Both the position numbers and the translations under genes were made by a program. The notes under the pieces were generated by a model. The model did not search any database. It saw nothing but the letters and a program-made list of their open reading frames with translations, and had not been told where the DNA came from. Source: Azorinus chamasolen (taxonomy: Eukaryota > Mollusca > Bivalvia > Cardiida > Solecurtidae). From it: 64,000 bases of DNA. Shown here one piece after another: positions 11,174 through 21,908 of this stretch. Position 1 is the first letter of the stretch; each line of letters begins with the position of its first letter. The DNA lies in assembly GCA_963576725.1 (NCBI GenBank), contig OY755244.1:77561620-77625619 (forward strand), written 5' to 3'.

Positions 11174-12388
11174 ATTGCATATTGATCTGAAGGAAGGAAA
11201 TTCCATCACAAAAAACAATTGTGAAGAGTCATGACGGAATGATTGAACTCTAGTTCTCATGCCTCTGGCAATGAACCATGATTACTTGTCAGGGAAATGA
11301 TTGAGCTGTTTGCTGGTCGATTCCATAAATGTCCGACTGTTGACAAGCGAAGTTTATACTGAATTCTGGGCTTTCATGGTGTGGTGTCATGGCGATATTG
11401 TTTCTTTAACTCTTATACCCACGCTTTACAAAATATCGCTTGCTCAAATTATCGTATCCTGTTGGTAAGAGTTTTCTGATTTTTTAAAAAAGAAAAAATA
11501 TATTTGCCGATTGGTAAAAAACTTTGATTCTCTATAAGATGCCGAGTTACTCGGCTTCATATCTTGGTTCAAACTATTTGTTAATATTAGTCAGGGGATA
11601 AGGGTCAATTCGATCAATTGTTAATTTGTCCTGCCCAATCAAGACTAGGCATCGCTGACAAAATAATTGGGGGAATTGGATGAAACTGCAATTTTAAGAA
11701 CAACGAGGGAGAAATGTAATAGAAATTTTGTTCAATTTCATTCCGTGTCGCCTAAGCGTACTATTTTTGGAAAGAGATTAGAGTAATTTGTTCTCATGAC
11801 TATGAAGAGTGAAAACAAATTGCCCAAAGGACTTAAAAGGAAGGAAAAGACATAAGGTGAGACATAAAACGCGCCAAGGGAAGACGGTATCCGAATGGTT
11901 ACAGTACAGAGTCGAATGGCTGCACACTGTGTAGATTTAAACCGGGTGCTGCGATAGAAATCAGAATTTAATCAGATGTCGCGTCTTTTGCAGCGGGTAT
12001 GTACAAAGTACAGGAAACTACCTCTAATGCGTCCACCGAAAATAATGTCTTAATCTGCGTCGTCTTAAAAGCATGTGGTAGCTTAATGCACGACTCCTTG
12101 CAGGAGCTTTCTGCATTATCTTCGTCCTACATTAAGCAACCATCTACTTCCAACTTCTGTTTAACTCTCTTGAGACAATGGAGAAGATAAAAGGAAGAAA
12201 AAGGCGACATAAGTGAATCGCCTTGGAAATGGAAAGTGATGCGGTTTCAAAATCCGACGACCATATGTCGGGACTTCTGTTGAAGAAATGACATCATTGT
12301 GATAAAGGTGTCTAATTTGACAATATGTCATTAGAAATGTCAGGAACCATGAGTACTTTATATACAAATAAACTTATACCTTAGACAG
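11174..12388. other. Mostly unique DNA with two MITE fragments
   Basis: A single C arm (GATGCCGAGTTACTCGGC) lies near 11540. An E/F hairpin remnant (GTAGCTTAATGCACGACTCC ... GCAGGAGCTTTCTGCATTA) lies at about 12068-12135. No gene recognised. Confidence 0.45.
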
Positions 12389-12626
12389 TTAACCCTTTCC
12401 CTGTTCTTTGTTTGTTACCTACTGAATATTCATGGACAAAACAGTTATAATGAAATATAGAAGGTGATACATTGCAGCCATTTTAGAAAGTAAAGAAACA
12501 GATCTATCAAATTCTATTAGCAAACAGAGCAGACCCTGATCAGACGGCTCCTCTAGGAGCCGTCTGATCTGGGTCTACTTTGTTTGCAAATGCGCGAAAA
12601 CACGTTAATATGAGGGAAAGGGTTAA
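12389..12626 (+). mobile_element. MITE family A1, well preserved
   Basis: TTAACCCTTTCCCTG ... GAGGGAAAGGGTTAA, with subterminal TGAATATTCATGG. The hairpin arms CAGACCCTGATCAGACGG and CCGTCTGATCTGGGTCT meet at GCTCCTCTAGGAGC. About 238 bp including both TTAA copies. Confidence 0.9.
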
Positions 12627-12699
12627 ACATCTACCTCATTAATATGTATGCAAGAATTAATGTCGTCTTGAATATTCATTATCTGAAATGTTATACATG

Positions 12700-12909
12700 T
12701 ACAGCAAAATCCCTCTAAACCGGAATTCTTGTAGAGAAGAATTTGGATACTTTTAGGCAGGTGGCTGCTTAATGCAGGGTGAAAGTCATGCAGAAAGCTC
12801 CTAGAGGAGCTTTCTGCATGACTTTCACCCTCCATTAAACAGCCACCTGTCTCCAAGACTGGTTTTTATACTAATTTAAACGCCCGGTTTAGAGGGTTTT
12901 TTATTGTAC
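12700..12909. mobile_element. MITE family E
   Basis: AATCCCTCTAAACCGGAATT near the left end pairs with CCCGGTTTAGAGGGTTTT at the right. The hairpin arms (GGCTGCTTAATGCAGGGTGA) meet at AGCTCCTAGAGGAGCT. The 77-aa minus-strand frame is a hairpin by-product. Confidence 0.8.
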
Positions 12910-12984
12910 ATGTAATGGCTAATTATCAGTAGGATATTTACTCAGAAGCTGTAGAATTATATCATATATTATATTATATCATTA

Positions 12985-13090
12985 TGTAGTATTATATCAT
13001 AAGTAACCTGGAAGACCATACTCAGACGGACCCTATTGGACCCGTCTGGCATTGATCTACTCTGTTTGCAGTGGCGTCTCTACATTGTGT
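12985..13090 (+). mobile_element. Family A hairpin, decayed
   Basis: CATACTCAGACGGACCCTAT and GGACCCGTCTGGCATTGATC form a damaged A-type hairpin ending in CTACTCTGTTTGCA. Confidence 0.5.
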
Positions 13091-13929
13091 CAGGTTTGCG
13101 AATGGGTGAAATGAATGGATGACTTTATTTAACGAGGGTAACTCAATTAGTCTGAAGACTAATCTTCCTTGAGGCCATCGATTAAAAGAATCTCATACAA
13201 AGTACGAAAACGTTAAACAAAGCAACTTCATTTACAAGCGCTCCTATGTCCCAAACAAACAATATGAAACTCGGACAATGAGGAGTATGTTAACAATTAG
13301 GGGCCAGATCAGACTCTGAAAAACCCGCCGTTCCATCCGGTTCCACACAGCAAATATTTATGGGTGAAAGAAAAACCGTTTCCGTTATTGCAGACAAAAA
13401 CATTTAAGAAATGATTTTAAAACAAACACAGTTGGCATAAGAAAATCCCGTGACTTTTAGCTTGCAGAGTAGTTTGTCTTCTACTTTTACCAGGTACTGG
13501 TCACATTCAACACATTGAACATTATTGCCACACTGTTTTACTTTCAAATGTAAGTGACATTGTCTTGTGCTTATTATTGTCAACTGCCACATTTTAGAAA
13601 AGTTAACAAAAAAATGTTTTCAGTACAATATCAGTGTCACACAATTAGGATCCTGATTATATAACGAGTAACCCTGTGTAAAATAAGGACCCAAACTGTT
13701 CTGAAGGACGACAGATTCGAACACTGAAAGCTGGAGGCCAAGGCAAATGTCACAAACACATAAAGCTTTTGTTGATACGTGGCAATATTCACTCATGGAT
13801 CGTGGTAGAAACCATGAAATAGAAGAAACTGAATTGTGTCCTATCATTATTCGAGCCAGTTAACATTCCAAGAACACTTCAAACTATGAAGGAAACATGT
13901 GCAGAATAAGGCTACAGTACTCATTTTTA
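13091..13929. other. Unique DNA, no gene recognised
   Basis: Frames at 13404 and 13620 (-) lack domains and splice context. No repeat recognised. Confidence 0.45.
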
Positions 13930-14235
13930 TACGCCCGTTTGAAAAAAAACCCGGGACGTATTATGGAATGGCGCTGTCTGTCTGTCTGCATGTCTGCCTG
14001 TAACATCTCTAACTAAAGTTCTGTTTGGTGGATCCTTCTCAAATTTCACCACAATGTTTATCTGGGCATGCTACAGTAGCATGGGTGTGTCCCGGTACGT
14101 ATATTTAAGGTCAAGGTCGCACAATTGGACTTAGAATTTGCGTTTAGCATTTGCGTTTAACAAATATGTTAACCTCAATTTAAGTTGAAAAAAGGCCTCG
14201 ACGTGTGTATATTGTGCCCACTTGCACTCTTGTTA
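13930..14235 (+). mobile_element. Helentron-like HEL-M element
   Basis: 5' hairpin ATACGCCCG ... CGGGACGTAT, then GTCTGTCTGTCTGC. The body includes AAGGTCAAGGTCGCACAATT. The 3' end is hairpin GTGCCCACTTGCAC (about 14214-14227) followed by TCTTGTTA. Short body, no tandem expansion. Confidence 0.65.
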
Positions 14236-14327
14236 AAGGCATAAAGTTGGTTTGTAAGAAAGTAGTGTCAGTAAAGGGGGGGGGGGGGGGTATATTACTG
14301 GGCAAATTATCAACCTTTTATTGATAT

Positions 14328-15640
14328 CATTATGTCTCCCCCCATATTTATATAGGGGAGACATATTGTTTTCGTGAGAGTTGTCTGTCTGTCTGTCTGT
14401 CCGTCTGTCCGTCCGTCCGTCCGTCTGTCCGTCACACTTTTTGTCCGGACGATAACTTCAATATGCCTAATGCCAGTTGATTGAAACTTCATATATGGAA
14501 AGAGCATAATGAGAGGAAGTGTCATGCACAAGGTCCATAACTCTGGCATCACTAATATAGGAGTTATTGCCCCTTGAAAAAAATTACACTTTTTTGTCCG
14601 GACGATTACTTCAATATGCCTGATGCCAGTTGATTGAAACTTCATATATGGAAAGAGCATAATGAGAGGAAGTGTCATGCACAAGGTCCATAACTCTGGC
14701 TTCACTAATATAGGAGTTATTGCCCCTTGTAAAAAAATTACACTTTTTTGTCCGGACGATAACTCCTATATGGCTCATGCTATTGGATTGAAACTTCATA
14801 TATGGAAAGATCATGATGAGAGGAAGTGTCAAACACAAGGTCCATAACTCTGGCTTCATTAATAATGGAGTTATTGCCCTTGTAATTTTTTCAACAAATT
14901 GTTTGTCCAGGCGATAACTCCTATATGGCTCACGCCATTGGATTGAAACTTCATACATGGAAAGATCATGATAAGAGAAAGTGTCATGCTCAAGGTCCAT
15001 AACTCTGGCTTCACTAATACTGGAGTTATTGCCCTTTGTAAAAAAACACACAATTTTTTGTCAGGATGATAACTCCTATATGGCACATGCCATTGGAGTG
15101 AAACTTCATATATGGATTGATCATGATAAGAGAAAGTGTCATGCATAAGGTCCATAACTCTGGCTTCAATAAATTGAGATATTGCCCCTTGTAATTTGTT
15201 TAGCGCTTTCTTGTCCGGACGATAACTCCTACATGGCTCTTGCCATTTTATTGAAACTTTATACATGGAAAGAGCATGATGAGAGAAAGTGTCATGAACA
15301 AAGGCCATAACTCTGGTTTCAATACTTTTGGAGTTATTGCCCTTTGTTACATTTTTTGTCCGATCAATAACTCCTGTTCGACTGATGCTATTGGAATGAC
15401 ATTTCATCTATGGAAAGAGCATGATGAAAGTAAGCGTCATGCACACAGGCCATAACTCTGGTATCAATATTTTTGAAGTTATTAGCTGTTATCATTTTCT
15501 TCTTGAAAAATGTGGTGTGGAAAGCGCATAATGAGGGGAAGTATCAATCATCAAGTCCATAACATTTTTAGTGATTTCCCTTTACATATTGTTTTTATTA
15601 GAGGGGAGACATCCGTTTTTGTGACAAAAACCTCTAGTTT
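14328..15640 (+). mobile_element. Helentron-like HEL-N element, copy 1
   Basis: 5' palindrome ATGTCTCCCC/GGGGAGACAT, then GTCTGTCTGTCCGTCC and a body of about eight ~140-bp units (TTGTCCGGACGATAAC, GATTGAAACTTCATATATGG, CATAACTCTGGCTTCA, GGAGTTATTGCCC). It ends with hairpin GTTTTTGTGACAAAAAC (15615-15631) and CTCTAGTTT. The 131-178 aa minus-strand frames come from the tandem units. Confidence 0.75.
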
Positions 15641-16147
15641 TCTCTGAGATCTTGGCCACCGAAATAAGTTGTAGTGTAACTATCAATAATGTTCATATAC
15701 CGACTGTACTCGGGCATTTATTCCATACTGAAGGTCCCGAATAAGACGTACTGTCTTTAAACTGTTCTAACTTTGGTCTAGGAATTTTATAAATGGCGTT
15801 TCATGAAGCTCGTAAACTGGCGTACACTTTGTTTTCTTTATCAAACATATATGAATGTAGTCTGGTACTATTTAGCCTTTTGCAGAATAAATATTTCATG
15901 AATATTAAGAGAACTTACTTTTTTCCATTATGTCCGATAAGGATAAATAATCCTTTCGGGAATTATTGTGCATGCTCTTTTCTGCAAAATCAATAGTTTA
16001 GAAAGATTAGTAGTATTTGTCCCACCCAAAAAAGTTACAGAAATCTAAATGTTGCTCACTGTAGGCTTTATGAAATAAAATTCTAGCATGAAGAGGAAGG
16101 TACATTTTAATTCGAGATAACAGCCATTTTTTGTTGAGATTTTCATT
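15641..16147. other. Unique DNA, no gene recognised
   Basis: AT-rich with no repeat or exon that I can support. Confidence 0.4.
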
Positions 16148-16395
16148 TTTATGCCCCAACGGGGAGCATATAGTTATCGCATTGTCCGTCCTTCCGTATG
16201 TCCTTCCATCCGTCCCAAATTTCGTGTCCCTTCTATAACTGTTTTATCTGTGAATGGATTTCAAAATAACCTGGCACAAATGTTCACCACCCAAAGACGA
16301 TGTGTCGCTTTCAACTCCCTGGTTCATGGGTCAAAGATCAAGGTCACATGGATATCCTTTGGGGTATTTGTCAAGTGACTGTGACTGCTCTTGTT
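16148..16395 (+). mobile_element. Helentron-like HEL-K element, short copy
   Basis: TTTTTATGCCCCAACGGGG forms the 5' hairpin, then GTCCGTCCTTCCG. The body (TGTGAATGGATTTCAAAATA) matches 5747-5975. The 3' side has a GTCA...TGAC stem and CTCTTGTTT. Confidence 0.6.
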
Positions 16396-16616
16396 TACTT
16401 TATTAACATGGTCGTCCCATTTCAGATTTATATGCACGCCTAACAATTATTATCCATTTGATGAGTTCAGGGGTGTGTGTTAACTGTGTTTAAATGTAAG
16501 ATTGAATGAAGTATATCTTGAAACTTGGCTGTCTTATGGGGGAGCTGTAATCAGTAATGTTTTTGTTTTATCAGTATCATTCCGTTTGTTCGACACCAAG
16601 TTTCTAGTAGATTTAA

Positions 16617-16835
16617 CCCTTTCCTCCATAAATACGCCTGTCTACGCCTCTGTAATAAGCACTTCCTGAAACCATTGTGATAAATAGAGCATTTGCTCCT
16701 ATAGGAGCAAATGCTCTATTTATCACAATGGTTTCAAACTACACAATTCTAAAATTTTACTTTTCTCTGGTAAATGTTCCTTTTGGGTAGATTCATTCTA
16801 AGAGGTTGAGTCTAAAAATAGCCTATGGAGTCTTC
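16617..16835 (+). mobile_element. MITE family B, right end missing
   Basis: Starts TTTAACCCTTTCCTCC, then the perfect hairpin CATTGTGATAAATAGAGCAT ... with GCTCCTATAGGAGC at the tip, then CTTTTCTCTGG and AAAATAGCCTATGGAG. The expected GGAAAGGGTTAA is absent. Confidence 0.75.
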
Positions 16836-16857
16836 TAAAAATTGGCTTTTAACGTGT

Positions 16858-17095
16858 GAGTTGATCTATGAACCCCATATATAGTTGTAACGTCTGCATA
16901 CATGTCAGTGTTATCTATTACATTTGAAAGTGAAAGAGGGAGATCATGGACAAATATCAAACATAACAATGGTCCTAGGATTGATCCTTGAGGAACACCA
17001 CAAGATACACTTTACTTTAAGGACATAATACCATTTAGACTAACTATTTGCTTTCTTCCACCCACGTATGATTTAAACCATTCAACTATATATAT
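16858..17095 (-). pseudogene. Non-LTR retrotransposon reverse transcriptase relic
   Basis: Translated on the minus strand from about 17095, the fragment reads SYVGGRKQIVSLNG, then a stop codon, then SVSCGVPQGSILGPLL, then FVHDLPL and MYADVTTIYGVHRS. The GVPQGSILGPLL block and the following aspartate-containing block are hallmark motifs of LINE (jockey/CR1-type) reverse transcriptases. The catalytic YADD-type motif reads ADV, so one metal-binding aspartate is lost, and an in-frame stop is present. Only about 75 codons remain. It has no endonuclease domain or 3' tail here. It is dead and marks past LINE activity, a possible source of enzymes for the SINE-like repeats. Confidence 0.8.
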
Positions 17096-17251
17096 GGTTT
17101 GACAACATTTGTATAACGTTATTTTTTTTTAAACAGAATAGTATATATGGTCAACAAGATCGAATTTTTTTTTTAAAAAAATCTACCATGGCAACACCAA
17201 CACTAAAACTACTGTAGGTTTTACTGTATGCGAGTATATTGAATTGAATAC

Positions 17252-17466
17252 TTAACCCATTCCCCCATATTCACAACTTTTGGCGACTCTATAAAAGTGA
17301 CTTTGTGGAACCATTGTGATAAATAGAGCATTTGCTCCTATGGAAGCAAATGCGCTATTTATCACAATGGTTTTAAGCTAAACAATTCTAAAAAGTTCCT
17401 TTTCTCTAGTTAATGCTCCTTTTCGGTAGATTTATTCAAAGAGGTTTATCTAAATATAGCCTACTA
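17252..17466 (+). mobile_element. MITE family B
   Basis: TTAACCCATTCCCCCATATT at the left, hairpin arms AAATAGAGCATTTGCTCC, then CTCTAGTTAATGCTCCTTTT and ATATAGCCTACT. The right GGGTTAA is degraded. A lone C arm (CAGTTTGGATCC) follows near 17510. Confidence 0.7.
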
Positions 17467-17838
17467 AAGTATGTAATGCTTCCTCATAAAACAATGGTAT
17501 CGTCAAACAGTTTGGATCCTAATGAGACGCCAATCTAACCTGCATTCCATGTGTATACAAAATGTTTGAAACCACCCATGGTATCGAAAAATAGTTATTT
17601 GTACATGTACTGATGTGTAAGAGCTGTCTGTGACTGTACGTTCAGACGGTCAGCAGTGCTGTTAACAATACAAGAACTTTCCCAATTTCTTCACGAAGAA
17701 AACAAACAGCATTTAGTCATGTATGAGTCATATTTCGGAAGTTAAACAATAAACCACTCACCTAATGAATATTCATATAAGAAAAAGACATCATGGATAC
17801 TTATACATATGTAAGCTGAATATTTAAAATGGCATATA

Positions 17839-19365
17839 CAGTAAAACCTCTCTATAACGGCCACTAAATTGTGTTAATTATGTCTCCCCCCCCATATTTA
17901 TATGGGGAGACATATTGTTTTCGTGAGAGTTGTCTGTCTGTCTGTCTGTCCGTCTGTCCGTCCGTCCGTCCGTCTGTCCGTCTGTCCGTCACACTTTTTG
18001 TCCGGACGATAACTTCAATATGCCTAATGCCAGTTGATTGAAACTTCATATATGGAAAGAGCATAATGAGAGGAAGTGTCATGCACAAGGTCCATAACTC
18101 TGGCTTCACTAATATAGGAGTTATTGCCCCTTGTAAAAAAATCATACTTTTTTGTCCGGACGATAACTCCTATATGGCTTATGCCATTGGATTGAAACTT
18201 CATATATGGAAAGATCATGACGAGAGAAAGTGTCATGCACAAGGTCCATAACTCTGGCTTCACTAATATTGGAGTTATTGCCCTTTGTAAAAAATATCAC
18301 AATTTTTTGTCCGGACAATAACTTCAATATGCCTGATTCCAGTTGATTGAAACTTCATATATGGAAAGAGCATAATAAGAGGAAGTGTCATGCACAAGGT
18401 ACATAACTCTGGCTTCACTAATATAGAAGTTATTGCCCTTTGTAAAAAAAATTCACATTTTTTTGTCCGGAAGATAACTTCTATATGGCTCATGCCATTG
18501 GATTGAAACTTCATATATGGAAAGATCATAACGAGAGGAAGTGTCATGCACAAGGTCCATAACTCTGGCTTCACTAATATTGGAGTTATTGCCCTTTGTA
18601 AAAAAAATCACAATTTTTTGTCCGGATGATAACTCCTATGTGACACATGCCATTGGAGTGAAACTTCATACATGGGAAGATCATGATAAGAGAAAGTGTC
18701 ATGCATAAGATCCTTAACTCGAGCTTCAATAAATTTAGAGTTATTGCCCCTTGTACATTTGTTTAATGCTTTCTTGTCCGGACGATAACTCCTACATGGC
18801 TGTTGCCATCGTATTGAAACTTCATACATGGAAAGAGCATGATGAGAGAAAGTGTCATGAACAAGGGCCATAACTCTGGCTTCAATACTTTTGGAGTTAT
18901 TGCCCTTTGTTACATTTTTTGGCCGATCAATAACTCCTGTGCGACTAATGCTATTGGAATGACATTTTATTTTTGGAAAGAGCATGATGAAAGTAAGTGT
19001 CATGCACAAGGGCCATAAATCTGGTATCAGTATTTTTGGAGTTATTAGCTGTTATCAAATTCTTCTTGAAAAATGTGGTGTGGAAAGCGCATAATGAGGG
19101 GAAGTATCATTCATCAAGACCATGTCATTTTTAGTGATTTCCCTTTACATATTGTTTTTATTAGAGGGGAGACATCCGTTTTTGTGACAAAAACCTCTAG
19201 TTATTTGGTATTTAGGACAGGTGGCCGCTTAAAGCAAGGTGAAAGTAAATCAGAACGCTCCTATAGGAGCCTTCTGTTTTACCTTCACCTAGCTTTATGC
19301 AGCCACCTGCCTTTAACACAAAATACTTGATGTGATTTTGTGGCCGTTATAAAGGGGGTTTACTG
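17839..19365 (+). mobile_element. MITE family D, middle shell of the nest
   Basis: CAGTAAAACCTCTCTATAAC at the left and the matching GGTTTACTG at the right, with TA on both sides. Its own left arm is interrupted after GTGTTAATTA by HEL-N and resumes with TTTGGTATTTAGGACAGG, as in the uninterrupted copy at 63717. Confidence 0.85.
17880..19202 (+). mobile_element. Helentron-like HEL-N element, copy 2
   Basis: Same 5' palindrome, GTCTGTCTGTCC run, ~140-bp units and 3' hairpin (19178-19194) plus CTCTAGTT as copy 1. Because it interrupts a D element, its ends are fixed to within about 3 bp. No target-site duplication longer than 2-3 bp is apparent, in line with Helitron/Helentron insertion. Confidence 0.8.
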
Positions 19366-19547
19366 TAAACACTAGATGTCCCGACAGTGGTAGAAACTGT
19401 AGAATTAGATCCTCATTATTTCATTGGCAAACAGGGTAGACCCTGATCAGACGGCTCCTACAAAAGCCATCTGATCTGTGTCTTCTCTGTTTGCAAACTT
19501 AGGTAAAGTTTTAACTCTGATGTATGTTTAAACTGTCGCCTGCTCAA

Positions 19548-19765
19548 GTCTTTTCCTCCATAAATATTCATGTAATAATTAATCACGTCGAGAATGTTGC
19601 TAGCACACTGGCACAGGCTTTTTTTGTAAATGGCAGACACTGTATAGTCATATATATATATTATATCATAAGCAAACAGTGTAGACCCTGATCAGACGGC
19701 TCCTATAGAAGCCGTCTGATCTGGATCAACCCTGTTTGCAAATGCGTAATTATGAGTAAAAGTGA
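19548..19765 (+). mobile_element. MITE family A2
   Basis: CCTCCATAAATATTCATG near the left, then hairpin arms CAGACGGCTCCTATAG and GAAGCCGTCTGATCTGG, then GTTTGCAAATGCG. Ends are worn. Confidence 0.65.
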
Positions 19766-20039
19766 TTTTTTTTAAACCTATCCGACCAATAATTTGGGCA
19801 ATTATTGACTGAATTTTAAACAATTTGGATCTTGATCAAAAGGCGAGTTACCCTGTGTCTGGTCTTTTTAATCGTATCTGCAAATCAAATCAAGCTATGT
19901 ATGCCATTAGCGACATAATGTTTACCCTGTTCGCGCCCTCGTATTGTCGTCTGCAACTTATCTCGTTTGCTTCCATTTTCGTTTGTGTTTGTGTTTTTTT
20001 TTGTTTTTTTTTTTTAAAAACACAATCACAGTACCATAC

Positions 20040-20101
20040 AATTTTAATCATGATGAGATGCCGGGTTACTCGGTGTCTCATCTGGATCCAACTGTTCGCA
20101 A
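20040..20101. mobile_element. Family C arm fragment
   Basis: GATGAGATGCCGGGTTACTC and GGTGTCTCATCTGGATCC form a shortened C hairpin. Confidence 0.5.
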
Positions 20102-20138
20102 AATTGATATCAGATTCGCGAAAGAGATATATAGTCTA

Positions 20139-20343
20139 CAGTAGAGCCTGTCTTAAGCGGCCATCAAAAAGATGTCTAATTATGGGTCTGTAAGGCAGGT
20201 GTTAGCTTAATGCAGGTCAAAAGTAATACAGAAAGCTCCTATAGGAGCTTTCTGTATTACTTTTACCCTGCATTAAGCAACCCGCTGCTTTTTAAGACTC
20301 CTCTGTTCAATAAATGAATGGTCGCTTAAGACAGGTTCTATTG
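20139..20343. mobile_element. MITE family F
   Basis: CAGTAGAGCCTGTCTTAAGC pairs with GCTTAAGACAGGTTCTATTG; TA on both sides. The hairpin arms (GCAGGTCAAAAGTAATACAG) meet at AGCTCCTATAGGAGCT. Confidence 0.85.
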
Positions 20344-20398
20344 TACATGCAGGCAATCGAACTGTCGGGAACCTCCACCTAATCTCCAAATCCTACCT

Positions 20399-20611
20399 AT
20401 CCCTTCTCATGCTGATAAAAATAGTGTCTGCACAATCTCTGATTTGCTGGACTTTTCACTGACTTCCGGTTCGATGAAACCTTTGAGAAATTGATAACCG
20501 AGCATCAAACAGCTTGGATCCTGATGAGACGCCGATTAACTCGGCGTCTCATCAGGATCCAAGCTGTTCGCAAAATCCCGGCCGAGAAGCGCTTCGTATG
20601 ATCAGAGTTAA
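20399..20611 (+). mobile_element. MITE family C variant
   Basis: CCCTTCTCATGCTGATAAAA at the left and the hairpin GGATCCTGATGAGACGCCG ... CGGCGTCTCATCAGGATCC. A sister copy lies in the Shal intron (57555). Its right TTAA is shared with the next element. Confidence 0.65.
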
Positions 20612-20822
20612 CCCTTTCGCTGCCAATGCCGGATCTGTGATTACCTATGCAAACAGTTTGGATCCAGATGAGACGCCGAGTAACCCCGCGTCTCATCAGG
20701 ATCCAAACTGTTTGTTACTGTTACTATGTTTTTGAAATAAATATGAAGAAAATAAAAAATATAAAAAATTGTAGCAGACGACAAAGTTAGCAGACGACAA
20801 AGTTTGGCAGCGAAAGGGTTAA
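20608..20822 (+). mobile_element. MITE family C, TTAA-flanked
   Basis: TTAACCCTTTCGCTGCCAA and TTGGCAGCGAAAGGGTTAA (with one variant base) are long terminal inverted repeats. The hairpin is CAGTTTGGATCCAGATGAGA with its complement. Nearly identical to the nested copy at 41424. Confidence 0.9.
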
Positions 20823-20879
20823 TGGATATATACGTCCTGAAATTGATCACGTGGTTTGGTTTCATCTATCGATGATCGG

Positions 20880-21015
20880 ATATATAGACCGTGAGCCAAA
20901 GCCATAATTCAGGCCGATTGGTACCATTTTGGGTGAATAAGGTTCAATATGATTTTTTGAAAGGCATAGGTCTGTAGATTAAGGAAATGCGTGATAGCAT
21001 TGTATAAGTTTGAGC
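20880..21015 (+). repeat. Dispersed repeat family J
   Basis: GTGAGCCAAAGCC, GATTGGTACCATTTTGGGTG and GCGTGATAGCATTGTA match the other J copies. Confidence 0.6.
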
Positions 21016-21236
21016 ACCTGTGAGTTATCTGCCCTTTAACACACCCACCCAAGATACCGCGTTTTCGGACATATATATGGGACAGGGGTCAGTTTTTTTC
21101 TCTCATACTTAAGAAACTTGCATTTTGTATGAAACCACATCGTTTAAATATTGTTGTGGGTACCATTTAGTGTATTTCTGATCAAAACAATGCACAAAAC
21201 CAATTTCGAGTAATGTTTTGGAATAATAGACTTGAA

Positions 21237-21450
21237 TTAACCTTTAGCCTGCTGAGCAAATTATTTTTACATAATTTTTCACCTACTACATTTTCAAAAT
21301 TCAAGCTATTATCAATTTGTCTACCAAAATGCAATCAGGGTGTCTAATAGTTTGGATCCTGATGAGACGCCGAGTTACTCGGTGTCTCATCTGGATCCAA
21401 ACTGTTTGCATAGGTATTCACTCATCAGCCCGTAACAGGCTAAATGTTAA
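21237..21450 (+). mobile_element. MITE family C variant with distinct ends
   Basis: TTAACCTTTAGCCTGCTGA pairs with CAGGCTAAATGTTAA at the right. The centre is the standard C hairpin (GATGAGACGCCGAGTTACTC). Same hairpin, different terminal repeats from the 20608 copy. Confidence 0.8.
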
Positions 21451-21908
21451 TGGGGGGGGATTGAAAATGATGATCAATTTTGTTGTTATGAAATCGAGTG
21501 CATAAAAATCCTCATTGCCGTTCCTGATTGACAGATAATACACATGACTGATAAATCTATGTCCCTGTAGAGAAATACGGAAACAGTCACCATTATTTTG
21601 GAGAGATTATAATAGTGTCTTGGTAGAATTCTACACCGACATTATCAGTTATATGCTGATTTAGTAGACAAGTGAGAAGCAATTCAACACGAAATTGCAT
21701 ATCTATTCTTACAACAATCTACATATATATTTTTATCACCATACTTGAAACAATTCAAGCACCCGGTCCTTTAGAATATATTGATAAATTCAATGCATTT
21801 ATTATAGGCAACTCCACTTCTGAAACAATTCTAAATAGTTTTCGTATCTTGTAAAAGTCTTTGACATATATTTGACATATCAGATACAGGGCATACTTGC
21901 CTTTCAAA
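21451..21908 (+). promoter_or_regulatory. Upstream region and presumed 5' UTR of the nuclease-like gene
   Basis: AT-rich and not made of the repeat families seen elsewhere. I find no confident TATA box or initiator. A non-coding 5' exon cannot be excluded. Confidence 0.35.

Larger units (their letters stand above)
17750..19515 (+). mobile_element. MITE family A2, outer shell of a three-level nest
   Basis: The left part (CTAATGAATATTCATATAAG ... AAAATGGCATA) and right part (GGTAGAAACTGTAGAATTAG ... CAGACGGCTCC ... TCTGTTTGCAAA) join into a normal A2 element once the D element between them is removed. Confidence 0.75.

Noticed and set aside
14310..15407. Overlapping 131-178 aa minus-strand frames, and the similar set at 17864-19009
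   Set aside because: They lie in the tandem body of HEL-N and recur wherever the unit recurs; no selection for protein is visible.
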